From Verrucomicrobiota bacterium (GTDB taxonomy: Bacteria > Verrucomicrobiota > Verrucomicrobiia > Limisphaerales > UBA1319): a stretch of DNA of 37,242 nucleotides. Shown here piece after piece: positions 16,701 to 24,735 of the stretch. The position numbers and the translations under genes were made by a program. The notes under the pieces are model-generated. The model worked only from the letters and a program-made list of their open reading frames with translations. It made no database searches and was not told the origin of the DNA. The stretch is from positions 1 through 37,242 of the forward strand of contig JAKLFB010000051.1 in assembly GCA_022711435.1 (NCBI GenBank), written 5' to 3'. How positions within the stretch are numbered: the stretch's first letter is position 1; each line of letters starts with the position of its first letter.

Positions 16701-19398
16701 GCTCCCGCACAAAGACGTTCTCGACGTTGTTCACGAAGTCCGAAGGCACAAAGCTGTTCGTCGTGTCGAAGGCTTGGTTGTAATCGCTGTCGACCGGGAT
16801 GTCGTTCCCGAAAAAGACCCGGTTCGTCCCTTCAGACACCATCAGGTCCAGGTCGTTGACCAGCTTGATGCCCGCGCTCGGATTGCCGGGGGGATCGGTC
16901 CACACCAGGGTGATCCGGAGCGGAAGGTTCTGGGCATCGGAGGTCAGCGCCAGATCCCAGGCGCGGCTCTGGCCCGTGGCCACCGCGTTGGTCGGGCTCT
17001 GGTCGACATACTGCAGCGGCGCCTGGCTCGCGTCCCCGCCGCTCATCACCGACGCCGGAAGCGAATTCGTCAGGTTCACAACCCCCCACCCTTGGGCGTT
17101 CAGGGCCTGTTTCGGTGAGAGATCGTAGCGTGGATCGGTCGACCTGGCCCCGTTGATCAACAGCCCCTTCATGAGGGCGGGGCTGTTCGTGTGGCGCAGG
17201 CTCGCGGGCAGGCGCTGCTCGAAAAACTCCTTCATCAGCGCCAGCATCCCCGAGACGGCGGGCGCCGCCTGGCTCGTGCCGGAGTTGTACCGATAATACG
17301 GCCCCAGGCCGGCATCCATCTCCCCCAGCACAGCATCCCGGCCCTCGTCCCCCTGCGACACCCAGACCGTCACGACCGCGATGTAGCTCACCCAGTCCGT
17401 CCCATAGTTGCCCACGCTGAAATACCAGTGGCCGGGGACAAGCCCGCTGGCGGGCGACAAAGTCACCTGGTCGATGTCGATCAGATCGTAATTGTCCGGC
17501 CCCGCGAAATCATTCTGGCGCACGAACACCGGCAGGCCCGGACGGGTGCTGGTGCCGCCCCCCGGCAGCTGCAGCCCGATCTCGACCCGGTTCGCGTTCT
17601 CGGGAACCAGGATGTAATAGTTGACCAGCGCGCCCGGGGCCACCTGCTGGTTCTCGTACCGGGTCGTCAGCGGCGACTCCGGATCCGGATCCGGCGCGTA
17701 ATCCTTCGACCGCGCCGACACCACAAACGCGCCCGGAGCGACCACGTCCGGCTTGACCCGGCCGAACTCGCCCTCCAATCCGATGCCGACGTTGCCCCGG
17801 CCCGAGAACGGCGCCACCTGGGTTGCGCTGTCCGTGCTGGCCAGAAACGGCTGGTTCGTGCTCGTCAGGCCGTCGGCCCCGGTCGAAGCCACTTCGTTGG
17901 TGATTTGGCGATAGTGATCGAGCGCGCCCACGGTGATCACGTTCTTGGCGGTGGCCGGAGAGAGGATCGTATCCGGCTGCCCGCCGCTGCCATCCACATC
18001 CCCCGTCCCCTCGTTGCCGGCCGCCCACACGAACAGGACCGGCTGGGATCCCGGCTCCCCGGGCAGCGCATCGCGCGTCGCCGCATCGTAGCTGGCCGCC
18101 GACGAGTCGTAGTCGAACACCCCGGTGTAGTTCCAGCTGTTGTTCGAGATGAATGCGTTGGTCCGCGCCGCCGATTCCTGCAGATACGGATCCGTGCTCT
18201 GCGGGCCGGCCGTCAGGTCGACCGGAAGGATGAACAGGGCCGCCGCCGGCGCCATGCCGCGGAAGTTCGCATTGGTCGGCGAGCCGATCGCGTTGGTCAC
18301 GGTCGCCGACTGGGCGCCGTTGCCGGCGATCGTGCCCGCCACGTGAGTCCCATGCCCAACCCGGTCGATCAGGCTGGCCGGGCTCGGCGCGCGCACGCGG
18401 CCGGCCAGGTCCGGATGCGTGGCGTCAATGCCCGAATCGTTGATGCTCACCAGCACATTGGTCCCGGTCAGGCCCAGATAGTTCGTGTCGGCCACCGGAT
18501 CCGGCGCCGCCCCCAGCCGCGGCCGAGCCAGGTCGTTCGCCCAGGCCCGCGAGCGCCGGACCTCGACGGTCTGCACCGCATCCAGACGAGCCACCGCCAG
18601 CCAATCCGTCGCCGGCGGCGCCACCGCCACCCGCGGGCCGAAGGGGGTTCGGACCGGCTCGCCCGGCTCGATTCCCAGGTCGCGCAACGCGGCCAGACCC
18701 GCCTCCGCCGCATCCTCGAACAGCACCAGCTCGAGCTGGGTCGCATCCGGCAGGGAACGCCCGTTCACCGCCCAGGACAACAGCTCCGGCTCCAGCTTGT
18801 AATACGGCTCGAACGGCAGCACGGCTTGCGTTCGGTCCATCCCCGATAGACGGCGCGCACCCGAGGCGTCCACGCGGACCAGATACGCGTTATGAGGAAT
18901 GTAGGAGACGATCCGGGCCCCGGCTTCCTCGAGCTGCCGCCGGAAGGCCGGGTCGATGGGCCCTCGAGCCTGGACCAGGTAGCTGGCGGCGTCTTCCCCG
19001 GCCCGCAGGTGCACCGGCACATCCACCGATCCCGGCGCCGCGGTGTCGATCCACGCGTTCCGAAGCAGCAAGGCGGTCTCCTTCCGCGCCAGCTCCCGCA
19101 GCGGCTGCGCCGTGTTCCGTATCCGGTAACGATCCGCCCCCGCATCCGAACCGGCGGCCTCATGCGCGGCCAGACCTGGCGACTGGGCCGCGGATGGCAT
19201 CGTCAGCAGGCGCGACGCATCGGGCGCGCTTGCCGGTCCGGCGGAATCCGCGGCGAATCGAGATCCGGTGCGGATCGGTTCCGAGCGTGAGTTCAGCCGG
19301 TCGCTGCCCGGGGAGCGCGTGGAGAGCCACCAGGCCAGGCCGGCGGCCGACAGCCCCACCAGCAGCGCGATCGATCGGATGTGGTTGGAACGGCTCAT
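10714..19398 (-). CDS. Giant exported subtilisin-family (S8) serine protease with P-domains, PPC repeats and nested LamG
   Basis: The 2894-residue product has an N-terminal membrane or signal segment (SIALLVGLSAAGLAWWL). A propeptide-like region (about 140-205) follows, then an S8 catalytic domain with Asp321 in NDSGID, His349 in GHGTHVAG, Asn462 in WAAGNEG and Ser709 in SGTSQAAPAVSG, so all active-site residues are present. A PPC-like beta module (about 595-690) is inserted between Asn462 and Ser709. Downstream come further PPC-type units (about 985-1100, 1266-1356, 1921-2021, 2046-2142, 2169-2342, 2367-2461, 2489-2579, 2606-2769 and 2793-2894), a P-domain (about 1113-1248) and a second P-domain split by an insert of about 390 residues containing a LamG domain (about 1553-1770). 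It should act outside the cell or on the surface, degrading protein and binding polymers. The substrate is unknown. It follows prepilin-like gene A by 15 nt and overlaps the kinase gene by 4 bp, so it is probably co-expressed with the pseudopilins. Confidence 0.92.
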   Translation of the reverse strand: MSRSNHIRSIALLVGLSAAGLAWWLSTRSPGSDRLNSRSEPIRTGSRFAADSAGPASAPDASRLLTMPSAAQSPGLAAHEAAGSDAGADRYRIRNTAQPLRELARKETALLLRNAWIDTAAPGSVDVPVHLRAGEDAASYLVQARGPIDPAFRRQLEEAGARIVSYIPHNAYLVRVDASGARRLSGMDRTQAVLPFEPYYKLEPELLSWAVNGRSLPDATQLELVLFEDAAEAGLAALRDLGIEPGEPVRTPFGPRVAVAPPATDWLAVARLDAVQTVEVRRSRAWANDLARPRLGAAPDPVADTNYLGLTGTNVLVSINDSGIDATHPDLAGRVRAPSPASLIDRVGHGTHVAGTIAGNGAQSATVTNAIGSPTNANFRGMAPAAALFILPVDLTAGPQSTDPYLQESAARTNAFISNNSWNYTGVFDYDSSAASYDAATRDALPGEPGSQPVLFVWAAGNEGTGDVDGSGGQPDTILSPATAKNVITVGALDHYRQITNEVASTGADGLTSTNQPFLASTDSATQVAPFSGRGNVGIGLEGEFGRVKPDVVAPGAFVVSARSKDYAPDPDPESPLTTRYENQQVAPGALVNYYILVPENANRVEIGLQLPGGGTSTRPGLPVFVRQNDFAGPDNYDLIDIDQVTLSPASGLVPGHWYFSVGNYGTDWVSYIAVVTVWVSQGDEGRDAVLGEMDAGLGPYYRYNSGTSQAAPAVSGMLALMKEFFEQRLPASLRHTNSPALMKGLLINGARSTDPRYDLSPKQALNAQGWGVVNLTNSLPASVMSGGDASQAPLQYVDQSPTNAVATGQSRAWDLALTSDAQNLPLRITLVWTDPPGNPSAGIKLVNDLDLMVSEGTNRVFFGNDIPVDSDYNQAFDTTNSFVPSDFVNNVENVFVREPLATNYTIRVLGRRVNVNAVTEHPDDVVQDFALVVSVGGLELTNAFTLTPLEEEFERRPLVSLTNGIPLLDQRVGANSPLIGWPLGATNQWNFYVFTNLLDTNSTVVLTNGTNVAFITFTPPNLSRPRQREADLDLYVSKNPALTNLDAAAIAAAGRSANRGGTEVVAYTNAALGDIFYVGVKSEDQQAAEFDMVVLSSDQPFDEDQDGNRILHGMPVNVPIPDGSPDEPKAALMFAVGLVPFDIGRVVVTNVIVHENLGDLVGNLSHDSSYVVLNNHSLNSGSLGGTNAFIYDDANQGDVFFSRPTDGPGSLGDFVGGSSAGVWILTMVDDALTATGMVASLEIRVEPSSGLNGLLGTVEANSFDYYYIDVPVEATNLTVTVWDMDPSVALDVYVRRGDYPTLNDYDKKAGIVPPTGTLALGLLDAPPLRPGRYHIGVFNPNPFPVTYRINTQLEYNLSGNFLQTFQPTNLPPALADDALTRVTNTVPIDLQIVDVRVGLRIDHPRVSDLSLHLVSPEGTRLLLVENRGQPEGDSIGVSTTNGLLTYLTLTENTNLTTTPIKFGQAPFVNTLNRQLLFTNDWEGAAPGDYLAGAAGLEGWAVQTNSVTVVSDPAQALQGTNVLALGQGAIGRSIAVQPGRLYALDFAHRRAPHLTNLVAWWPAEDNAEDGAGDLDGRFIGRSAYRAGMAGRAFDFDGTSDLVSIPRSSALSSRSFTLEAWIHPDDIDVPQPVIEFNDGINRAGLHLWISLAADRTNSSPGAVHLNVRDAAGVPHILVTPPGILASNQWTHVAATFDQATFLAAIYVNGTNALAGGVPVAMPLNTPRTAEALWLGYRPASSADVMAGSRFAGGLDEVALFNRALTEAEVASIVQAGPAGKCGLGAPPDACPVSGTMMIPGLATNVFAGGDLWSTNRLEFVASGTRADLVVYGNESGLWLDGFWLEEVQSDSFYLPEESMAVLREEYSLGDWILEIRDTRAGPEPAQAPRIVDWRLQFILATPGQTAVGLTNGLPYTDVVSGSEIRFFYVDVPRAARFATNELSGAGDLILLGDRRGLPSGDPLYDEYYVDQLGFGLGEYLLLSTNRPPSAPLQPGQRYYLGVQNRNPNQTNVFTIRVTFDQVDIILPQVPMLTNGIPVTATITNGAGLDYYQFNVSTNAGAVLFELFPVDGDVNLVVRKGELVADPLPTLTRNDYRSMNPGTNTDQAIILTNSIPVPLTPGIWYLGVANFETFPVTYRLMATETPIPPVHIITLTNAIPLDYQVNPGTITNFFHFPITRTNETARFQLYNLSGAADLLLAFERLPSLMDHDAGGFLPGRQPELIIISTNPIPPVVTTPIPFSGPPVLAGNQLCLAWDTVPGFNYVVAGRTNITDPGWDTVSPLLTADQTSMTFCLDLPCPYSYFMVTQTTFNGVNLSLPQLNGNWYLAVVNRESAPVRFTIRATVVPPMIQLENGVAVEGRIEGGPDWQYFTYDVTSDATAVMFEAVPVLGDIGLYARRELPGETEPWPTTTRFDVESNQPRANPEQIILMTNSAPVALEPGRWHLGVYNPNSAPVDFSVRASEFTIPLPSILPLTNFVAATNQIPAASEPQYYSFAVTSNAVQVLFETLGADGNVDLYVRRGLPLPGPGLADYAGTNSGAAAEQILVLPDSVPVALAPGLWYLAITNADLQPVAYAVRASEVTANVITITNGLDFTSVVGAPGAPVEFYHFRIAETNAAAAFTLENLTGNADLLLRQWDFPFGTNYHLGSFAPSTNAEVMILRTNVWIRSYAADSILGSCLEWGSLAGVEYQVQGRTNLTDPVWVDLSPRLTAGGPITRYCVDPTNGCQFFRVAEHWTNRPVRVQPNLNGDWYLLVTPRDTGPIQFTLRAVVRPPIESVDGGAPLAGQVVSAGGWRYYEYVAGAGLAQVRFEAVAVADDIRLFVRRGAPGSFEPWPLETRFDYMSDLPGPATEAVQVDSDSAPAPLAAGPWYLGVQAAGAQDVTFTLQVIETGP

Positions 19399-19413
19399 AG
19401 GCGGCGGAAGATA

Positions 19414-22400
19414 TCACTCGTTCGACAGGAATTGGTAGCGCTCGGGGATCACTTGAACACGAGTCACATTGGTCGACACCGGCCCATAATCGAACCGGAG
19501 CACATGCTTGGCGGCGACTTCGGCGGTGATCTGATAATTCGTGCACAGCAGATGATAGGGCTGGCCCGGCGCCACCACCAGCGAGCGGTCGGCCGGCTTC
19601 AGCGCCTGCCCGAACACGTAGACCGCTACCCGCGGCTCGCCCAGCTTCAGCAGCGACAGGATCTGCTGCGGGATCCGCTCCACGACGGCGTCCGGCAGGT
19701 TCGCATCCCCCCGGTTCAAATACGGGGACGCCACCGATAACGCCGGGGCGGCCAGCACCTGGCCCACCGCGTCAAAGGAAGCGTCCGGGCGCATGCTCCG
19801 GGCGATCATGATGTCCTGAACGATCGTCCGGACCGCATCGGAGTCCGGCTCGATGAACAGCTCCGTCAGAACATTCGACCGGAGACCCGATGCCGGCGCG
19901 TTGCTCAGGACCGACACGCCGCCCAGCACCGCCGCCCACGCCGCCAGGTTCGTCTGGTTCACGGAGAGCTGGCCGCGGCTGGCGTTGGGATGGGGCGCCG
20001 TCGTGAACAGATCGAACAGGCGCCAGTCGTTGGTCGGATGCGACAGGGGATTGATCGACCAGAAGAACCACGCGTTGCTCTCGGCAATCGATGACTTCAG
20101 ATACACGGTCTGCCAGGGCGTCCCCCGGTGCACGCGGCCCAGCCATCCCACGTTCGGGAACTTGCCGGCCGGGAAATCCCAGTCGTCCGACTGCCGCACC
20201 AACGGGTCTTTCAGGGCCAGGTTGTAGGCGTTGGTGTCGCTCGAGATGTTCGGGTTGCCTCCCCAGGGCCGGTAGCGGCGGTTGACCGCTCCCAGGTTCG
20301 AGTTGGTCGGCGTGGTCGTCGGCGGGACCGCGTACTGGATGTTGTTGGTCCGCTCGAGATCGAGCAGGTCCTCCCACGTGTAGTGCACCAGCGGGTCGTT
20401 CACCTGCCAGGATGAATTCATGTAGAGCTTGCGGACCGGCGAGAAGGGCGCCTGGCGCGAGATGCTGTTCCCCAGCTCGGTCTGCATCTGCACCAGCGGA
20501 TAGCGCGCCGGATTCCGCGGCCCCAGGCCGACGAAGACGCGGAACAGCTCGATGGCCTTCTCCTTGGTGGAGCCGGACACCGGATCCTGGCTGTACTCCT
20601 GCCAGAGGGCGTTGTTGGTCGCCCCGGATTGGCCCAGCGACTCGTTGATCTGGTTCAGCACGCCGATCGTCACCCCCCGCAGAGCGCCGCCCAGACGGTT
20701 GGTGAGCCAGAAGCTGCCGGCCTGCGAAGGCTCGCCCCCCCCGAGCATCGACTGGTTCCCGATCAGCTCGGCCGTGATGTCGATCCCCGCCGTCAGGTTC
20801 TCCAGGTTGACGAAGTCGATCACCCGTGCGCTGGCCGGATCCAGCGCGACATACTGCAGCCGGTTGGTGATCGCCAGCTCCCACTGCGGCACGTCATAGT
20901 TGGTGCTGGCCTCGAATACCGTGTTGGGAAGGAACCGCCCCAGCCGGGCGCTGTAGGCCGCATTCGACAGCGTGATCACGTTCGTGTGCAAAGGCAGCCG
21001 GAAATCCTGCCCCGCCCACGTCCCCCCCGCCACATTCGTCGCCATGCTCACCACGTTGCTCCACCGGTTGAACGGAACACCGTTGGTCAACAGCGTCAGG
21101 GTGAACACGTTCGTCACCCGCAAAATGATCGGACGCCCATAGGTCTGCGTGTACGAATTCCATGCCTCGAGGCCGAACACGTTCGAGATCCCCATCACAT
21201 AGAGCTGGTTGGTCTGGTTGGGACGCGCGACGGGGGCCGGCTTGCGCACCTCCAGCTTCCGCGAAACCAGCACCGCCGTCTGCAGCGAGAACTCGTTGAA
21301 GTTCGGATACCCCTTCTTGGCGCCAATGACAACAGGCACGCCAAACAAGTTGACGTTCGACCGCAGCACCCCGTTGTTTTCCACCAGCAGGTTCCGATGC
21401 GCCGCCAGGTTCAGATCCAGCCACGCGTTCGTGAAGAACGTGTTCGTCGCCTCCACATACCCGCTGATGAACACGTTCGTGCCGTCATACTGGAACACCG
21501 GGCGAAACACGCTCGGAAGGTTGGTCGATCCGTTCCACACCCGGTTGGTGGTGGCATCGTAGATGTTCGCCGCCAGCTGCAGGAGCTGGTGCACCGGCGA
21601 CGAGTAAAAGTTCGTCGGGTAGAGCGGGATGTTGGTCAGGCTCAGCCCCAGCTGCCGGCGCAGCAGCCGGTCCGCCGCGTTCGTGAAAAACGCCAGGGGC
21701 GGCCATGCCGCAAAATTCGTCGGCGTGAACCCCGGATCGTTGCGGTAGTTGAGGTGGATCTTGTCGGACCATTCCGGATCGCTGTCCAGCCCCATCTGCG
21801 CCAGCAACCGGTAGAGCGTGTACCGGTCATAGGAAGCCAGCCGGTTGGCCTGGTTGAACGTGGTGAAAAGCCGGTTGGTGAAGTCAGCCGAGGTTTTGAA
21901 CGGATCCAGCAGTTCCTGGACATCGCCATACAGACGCGGGTTGTCGCTGCCCGGCCACGGCCGGTCGGGCAGATCGTTCTCCAGCAGCAGCGGGAACGTG
22001 TTGGTCTGGCGCGGGCCGTCGCTGTAGCCGTCCACGAAATCCGAGGTGTGCTCGACTGCGCCCGTCGGCCCGAACAAGCTCGCCACGCTGGCCAGCCCCC
22101 GGTAATCGTTCGTGTAGCGATAGCGGAGGATGTCGGTCGCGTTCGAAAAGGCCGCGCCGCCGCTCACCTGGTTGAGCGCAGGCCGATACACGTAGTCCCA
22201 CTGGTTCGTGTTCAGCGCCCTCAGAAAAGCCGCCAGGTTGATCTCCCATGTCCCCGGCCCCTGGTTGCGAGAAAAACCATCGACAGCCGGATTGATCGGG
22301 CGCTTGGCCTGGTTGTGTATGTAATTGAAATCGAGCGTCTTCCCCAGCGGCAGAATCAGGTACGTCAGCCGCCCAACAAAACGATTGCTCGAGGAGTGCG

Positions 22401-22986
22401 GCAGCTCGGGGCGCTCGAGGATCCCACGCCACTCCGGGTCGCCCACGAAGAAGTTCGAGAGCCCCACAATCGGGCGACCCTGCGCGTCCAGCTCGAGCCC
22501 CGGCCCGTTCGTCTCGAACCACCCGTTCCGGTTGAAATCCAGATAGAACCGGAAATCCATCGGCGCCAACAGGTTGCTGTTCGTCCGAATGTAGACCGGC
22601 GCCCGCGCGTGATACTGCAGATTGGCGATGTTCTGGATCCGGTCGGCCTCGGTCAGCGGGTTGCCGTCAGTCCGCCGCTCATAATGAACATTCTCCGGAT
22701 GCGCCACGCCGGGGCTGAACCCGGCCGGCTGATAAAAGTTGGTCGACACCAGGAAATCGAACTGGAAGGCGTTGGACCGCGCCAGGATCCGAGACACGAT
22801 CTCCCCCTGCGCCTGCGCCAGGGCCATGTCCGCCATCCGCGAGGCCATCGTCTGATCCGATGTCACCGTCACCGACGCCCGCTCGCGCCGGCTCAGCGCA
22901 AGAAAGGCCACTGTCATGAAGGTCACCACCGACAGCATGATCAGGGTCACCACCAGTGCGACACCGCGTTGTGCGGAACGATTCAT
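19414..22986 (-). CDS. PilX/GspK-like large pseudopilin-associated protein (Verru_Chthon cassette A-like)
   Basis: The 1190-residue product begins MNRSAQRGVALVVTLIMLSV, a class III signal of the PilX/GspK type: Gly before a hydrophobic helix and no Glu at position 5, as in GspK, which caps the pseudopilus tip. The rest is a large Asn/Thr-rich exported domain with many TN and NTN motifs and no enzyme signature that I recognise. Its size, N-terminus and place after three smaller prepilin-like genes match what I recall of Verru_Chthon cassette protein A; no profile search was possible. ATG 22986 overlaps the stop of gene C as ATGA. The open frame continues upstream to 23931, but that part is a shadow of gene C. 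The protease gene follows after 15 nt. It may form the tip or a cargo-recruiting subunit (inference). Confidence 0.75.
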   Translation of the reverse strand: MNRSAQRGVALVVTLIMLSVVTFMTVAFLALSRRERASVTVTSDQTMASRMADMALAQAQGEIVSRILARSNAFQFDFLVSTNFYQPAGFSPGVAHPENVHYERRTDGNPLTEADRIQNIANLQYHARAPVYIRTNSNLLAPMDFRFYLDFNRNGWFETNGPGLELDAQGRPIVGLSNFFVGDPEWRGILERPELPHSSSNRFVGRLTYLILPLGKTLDFNYIHNQAKRPINPAVDGFSRNQGPGTWEINLAAFLRALNTNQWDYVYRPALNQVSGGAAFSNATDILRYRYTNDYRGLASVASLFGPTGAVEHTSDFVDGYSDGPRQTNTFPLLLENDLPDRPWPGSDNPRLYGDVQELLDPFKTSADFTNRLFTTFNQANRLASYDRYTLYRLLAQMGLDSDPEWSDKIHLNYRNDPGFTPTNFAAWPPLAFFTNAADRLLRRQLGLSLTNIPLYPTNFYSSPVHQLLQLAANIYDATTNRVWNGSTNLPSVFRPVFQYDGTNVFISGYVEATNTFFTNAWLDLNLAAHRNLLVENNGVLRSNVNLFGVPVVIGAKKGYPNFNEFSLQTAVLVSRKLEVRKPAPVARPNQTNQLYVMGISNVFGLEAWNSYTQTYGRPIILRVTNVFTLTLLTNGVPFNRWSNVVSMATNVAGGTWAGQDFRLPLHTNVITLSNAAYSARLGRFLPNTVFEASTNYDVPQWELAITNRLQYVALDPASARVIDFVNLENLTAGIDITAELIGNQSMLGGGEPSQAGSFWLTNRLGGALRGVTIGVLNQINESLGQSGATNNALWQEYSQDPVSGSTKEKAIELFRVFVGLGPRNPARYPLVQMQTELGNSISRQAPFSPVRKLYMNSSWQVNDPLVHYTWEDLLDLERTNNIQYAVPPTTTPTNSNLGAVNRRYRPWGGNPNISSDTNAYNLALKDPLVRQSDDWDFPAGKFPNVGWLGRVHRGTPWQTVYLKSSIAESNAWFFWSINPLSHPTNDWRLFDLFTTAPHPNASRGQLSVNQTNLAAWAAVLGGVSVLSNAPASGLRSNVLTELFIEPDSDAVRTIVQDIMIARSMRPDASFDAVGQVLAAPALSVASPYLNRGDANLPDAVVERIPQQILSLLKLGEPRVAVYVFGQALKPADRSLVVAPGQPYHLLCTNYQITAEVAAKHVLRFDYGPVSTNVTRVQVIPERYQFLSNE

Positions 22987-23942
22987 GGCTGAGTGTTGCG
23001 AATGGGAATCCGCCGTTTGAACAAGTGCACCGCGCCCGCCTGCCGCTCCAGATACTCGAGGTTGGCGGGATAGGGGATCGCACGATACCGGTCGACCACC
23101 TGCGGCTCGACCAGCGCCAGCTCCAGATCGACGCTCGCCGGAAGGGCATCCCCCAGGAAAAAACAATCGCTGGCCCAGATGTCGTTCGTGCCCGCCCTCG
23201 CCGCCTGGCGCAGCACCACGTTGGTGATCCCCGGATTCGGAAAGGCCGATGGCACCGACACTGCCTGATACGCCGCGTTGTAATGCGCCACGAAATATTT
23301 CGGGTCCAGATCCGCCCGCCCGAACAAAAACGGCACCCCGAACCGGTCGTACGGCTGGACCTGGAGATGGATCACGCCGTCGGCTACCGGGTTCGCGTTG
23401 GTCCGGATCAGATACTGCCGGCGCAGCTCGAACATCGAGTTCGTGTCCAGCCAGCTCGATGTCACCCGCACCGCCGACAGGAACCGATACAAGGTCCCGA
23501 TCCCATTGGTCACCGGCATGGTCGGATTGGTCGGCGACGCCACGAAAAAGCCCTTGGCCAGCCAGAAGTTGTTCGACCGGACCATGAAGAACACTTCTTC
23601 GAGGAAATTGGTGCGGCGGCTGCCATCGCTCAGGTCCTGGCAAAGCAAGGGGCGGCTCCCAGCCGGATAGCTGATCAGGGCCAGCAGGTTCGTGCCTTGC
23701 CCGATGCCCGCCGGCGCCATCTCCTCCAGGTCGCGCCCGACCAGATCCAGCGCCGCCCGCCCCGGCTCGAGCACGTCCACCTGCGCCGTGGAGCTCAGCA
23801 GCGCCCTCTGCGTCCGATCGAATACGCTGATCAATGCATACACGATCATGACCAGCAGCCCCACCACCACCAAGACCTCGACCAGTGAAAAGCCCGCCGC
23901 CCGCCAGCGGCCGATCGGTCCACGTTCGCATTGCATGTTCAT
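22983..23942 (-). CDS. PilW/GspJ-like prepilin protein (Verru_Chthon cassette C-like)
   Basis: The 319-residue product has a leader rich in Arg, then AAG-FSLVEVLVVVGLLVMIVYA, a canonical prepilin peptidase site with Gly at -1, Phe at +1 and Glu at +5. The body (FDRTQRALLSSTAQVDVLEP onward) resembles the minor pseudopilins GspJ/PilW, in length and in the RAALDLVGRDLEEMAP segment. It should be inserted in the inner membrane, processed and built into the tip of a pilus or pseudopilus. ATG 23942 is used; it lies 7 nt after the B stop. ATG 23936 is another option, and an upstream start at 23975 would overlap gene B. The stop overlaps the gene A start as ATGA. The Verru_Chthon name is from memory of gene order and size. 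Confidence 0.78.
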   Translation of the reverse strand: MNMQCERGPIGRWRAAGFSLVEVLVVVGLLVMIVYALISVFDRTQRALLSSTAQVDVLEPGRAALDLVGRDLEEMAPAGIGQGTNLLALISYPAGSRPLLCQDLSDGSRRTNFLEEVFFMVRSNNFWLAKGFFVASPTNPTMPVTNGIGTLYRFLSAVRVTSSWLDTNSMFELRRQYLIRTNANPVADGVIHLQVQPYDRFGVPFLFGRADLDPKYFVAHYNAAYQAVSVPSAFPNPGITNVVLRQAARAGTNDIWASDCFFLGDALPASVDLELALVEPQVVDRYRAIPYPANLEYLERQAGAVHLFKRRIPIRNTQP

Positions 23943-23949
23943 GACGGCA

Positions 23950-24735
23950 TCAGTTTCCGTAGATGGCCGGCGCAAAGAAATAGAGCGGCTCCCCCTCCAC
24001 CTGCAAAAGCGTTCCCGCCACCAGGGTTCGGAACACCTGCTGGTTGCCCCCGGTTCGCCAGCTGCCCGGCGCGCCGAACACCGGCCAGCGCAGGGTCAGC
24101 CGCACCTCGAACAGGTTCGTGTGCAGCTGATCCGCCCGCGCCTGCAGCTCGAGCCGCTCCGCCACCGCCTCCGGCGGCAGGTTGGCCGCCGCATGGTTCG
24201 TGAAGACGGAGTTGGTGGCAAACGCCGAGTAGGGCACCACCTCGGAACGCAGCAGGTAGCTGAACGCGAATTCGTTCGAGACGGCGTTCACCGCCGCGCC
24301 GCTCATCGAGCGGACCTTGGCGGTCACGGTGTTCACGCTCAGCACGTTCTGAATCCGCTGGTACTTCGGGGTCGTCAGGGCGCCGATGATCCTCGCACCG
24401 CTGGTCGGCAGCACGAGGTTGGTCACAATCCCGCCCGCGTAGTTGCTCGTCACCACGCTGATCTCGTCCACGTAGTTGGTCAGGTGATCCAGCCGGGCCG
24501 CCCCCTGCCGGATCGCCTCCAGGAAGTAAGCGCCATCCGCATTGACGATGGTCTCGTCCCGGTTGTCCTTCTGCACCTGCAATCCCGTCGGCAGGATGCC
24601 GATGATCGCCACCAGCGCGAAGCCGATGATCGCCAGGCAGAGCGCGATCTCGATCATCGTGAATCCCGAGCGGCGGACGCGCGACACGCGGCCCCGGCCC
24701 GTCGCTCCTTGATGTCCAATCCGTGGCAGGTTCAT
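23950..24735 (-). CDS. PilV/GspI-like prepilin protein (Verru_Chthon cassette B-like)
   Basis: The product has 261 residues, with a basic 23-residue leader ending RRSG, then FTMIEIALCLAIIGFALVAI: Gly at -1, Phe at +1, Glu at +5. The sequence after the helix (GILPTGLQVQKDNRDETIVN) is the short-helix, PxGLQ type found in PilV/GspI-like proteins and in Verru_Chthon protein B as I remember it. The C-terminal half is beta-rich, with LRWPVFGAPG near the end. ATG 24735 overlaps the gene D stop as ATGA, so translation of B is coupled to D. It is probably a minor subunit of the same fibre as A, C and D. Confidence 0.78.
   Translation of the reverse strand: MNLPRIGHQGATGRGRVSRVRRSGFTMIEIALCLAIIGFALVAIIGILPTGLQVQKDNRDETIVNADGAYFLEAIRQGAARLDHLTNYVDEISVVTSNYAGGIVTNLVLPTSGARIIGALTTPKYQRIQNVLSVNTVTAKVRSMSGAAVNAVSNEFAFSYLLRSEVVPYSAFATNSVFTNHAAANLPPEAVAERLELQARADQLHTNLFEVRLTLRWPVFGAPGSWRTGGNQQVFRTLVAGTLLQVEGEPLYFFAPAIYGN

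Noticed and set aside
14740..18849. Further long plus-strand frames inside the protease gene
   Set aside because: They share the same Arg/His/Pro-rich shadow composition, and the opposite strand explains the region fully.
22987..23931. Upstream extension of the gene A frame
   Set aside because: It overlaps gene C, which has a proper prepilin signal. The true A start is the ATG at 22986 with a GspK-type helix.
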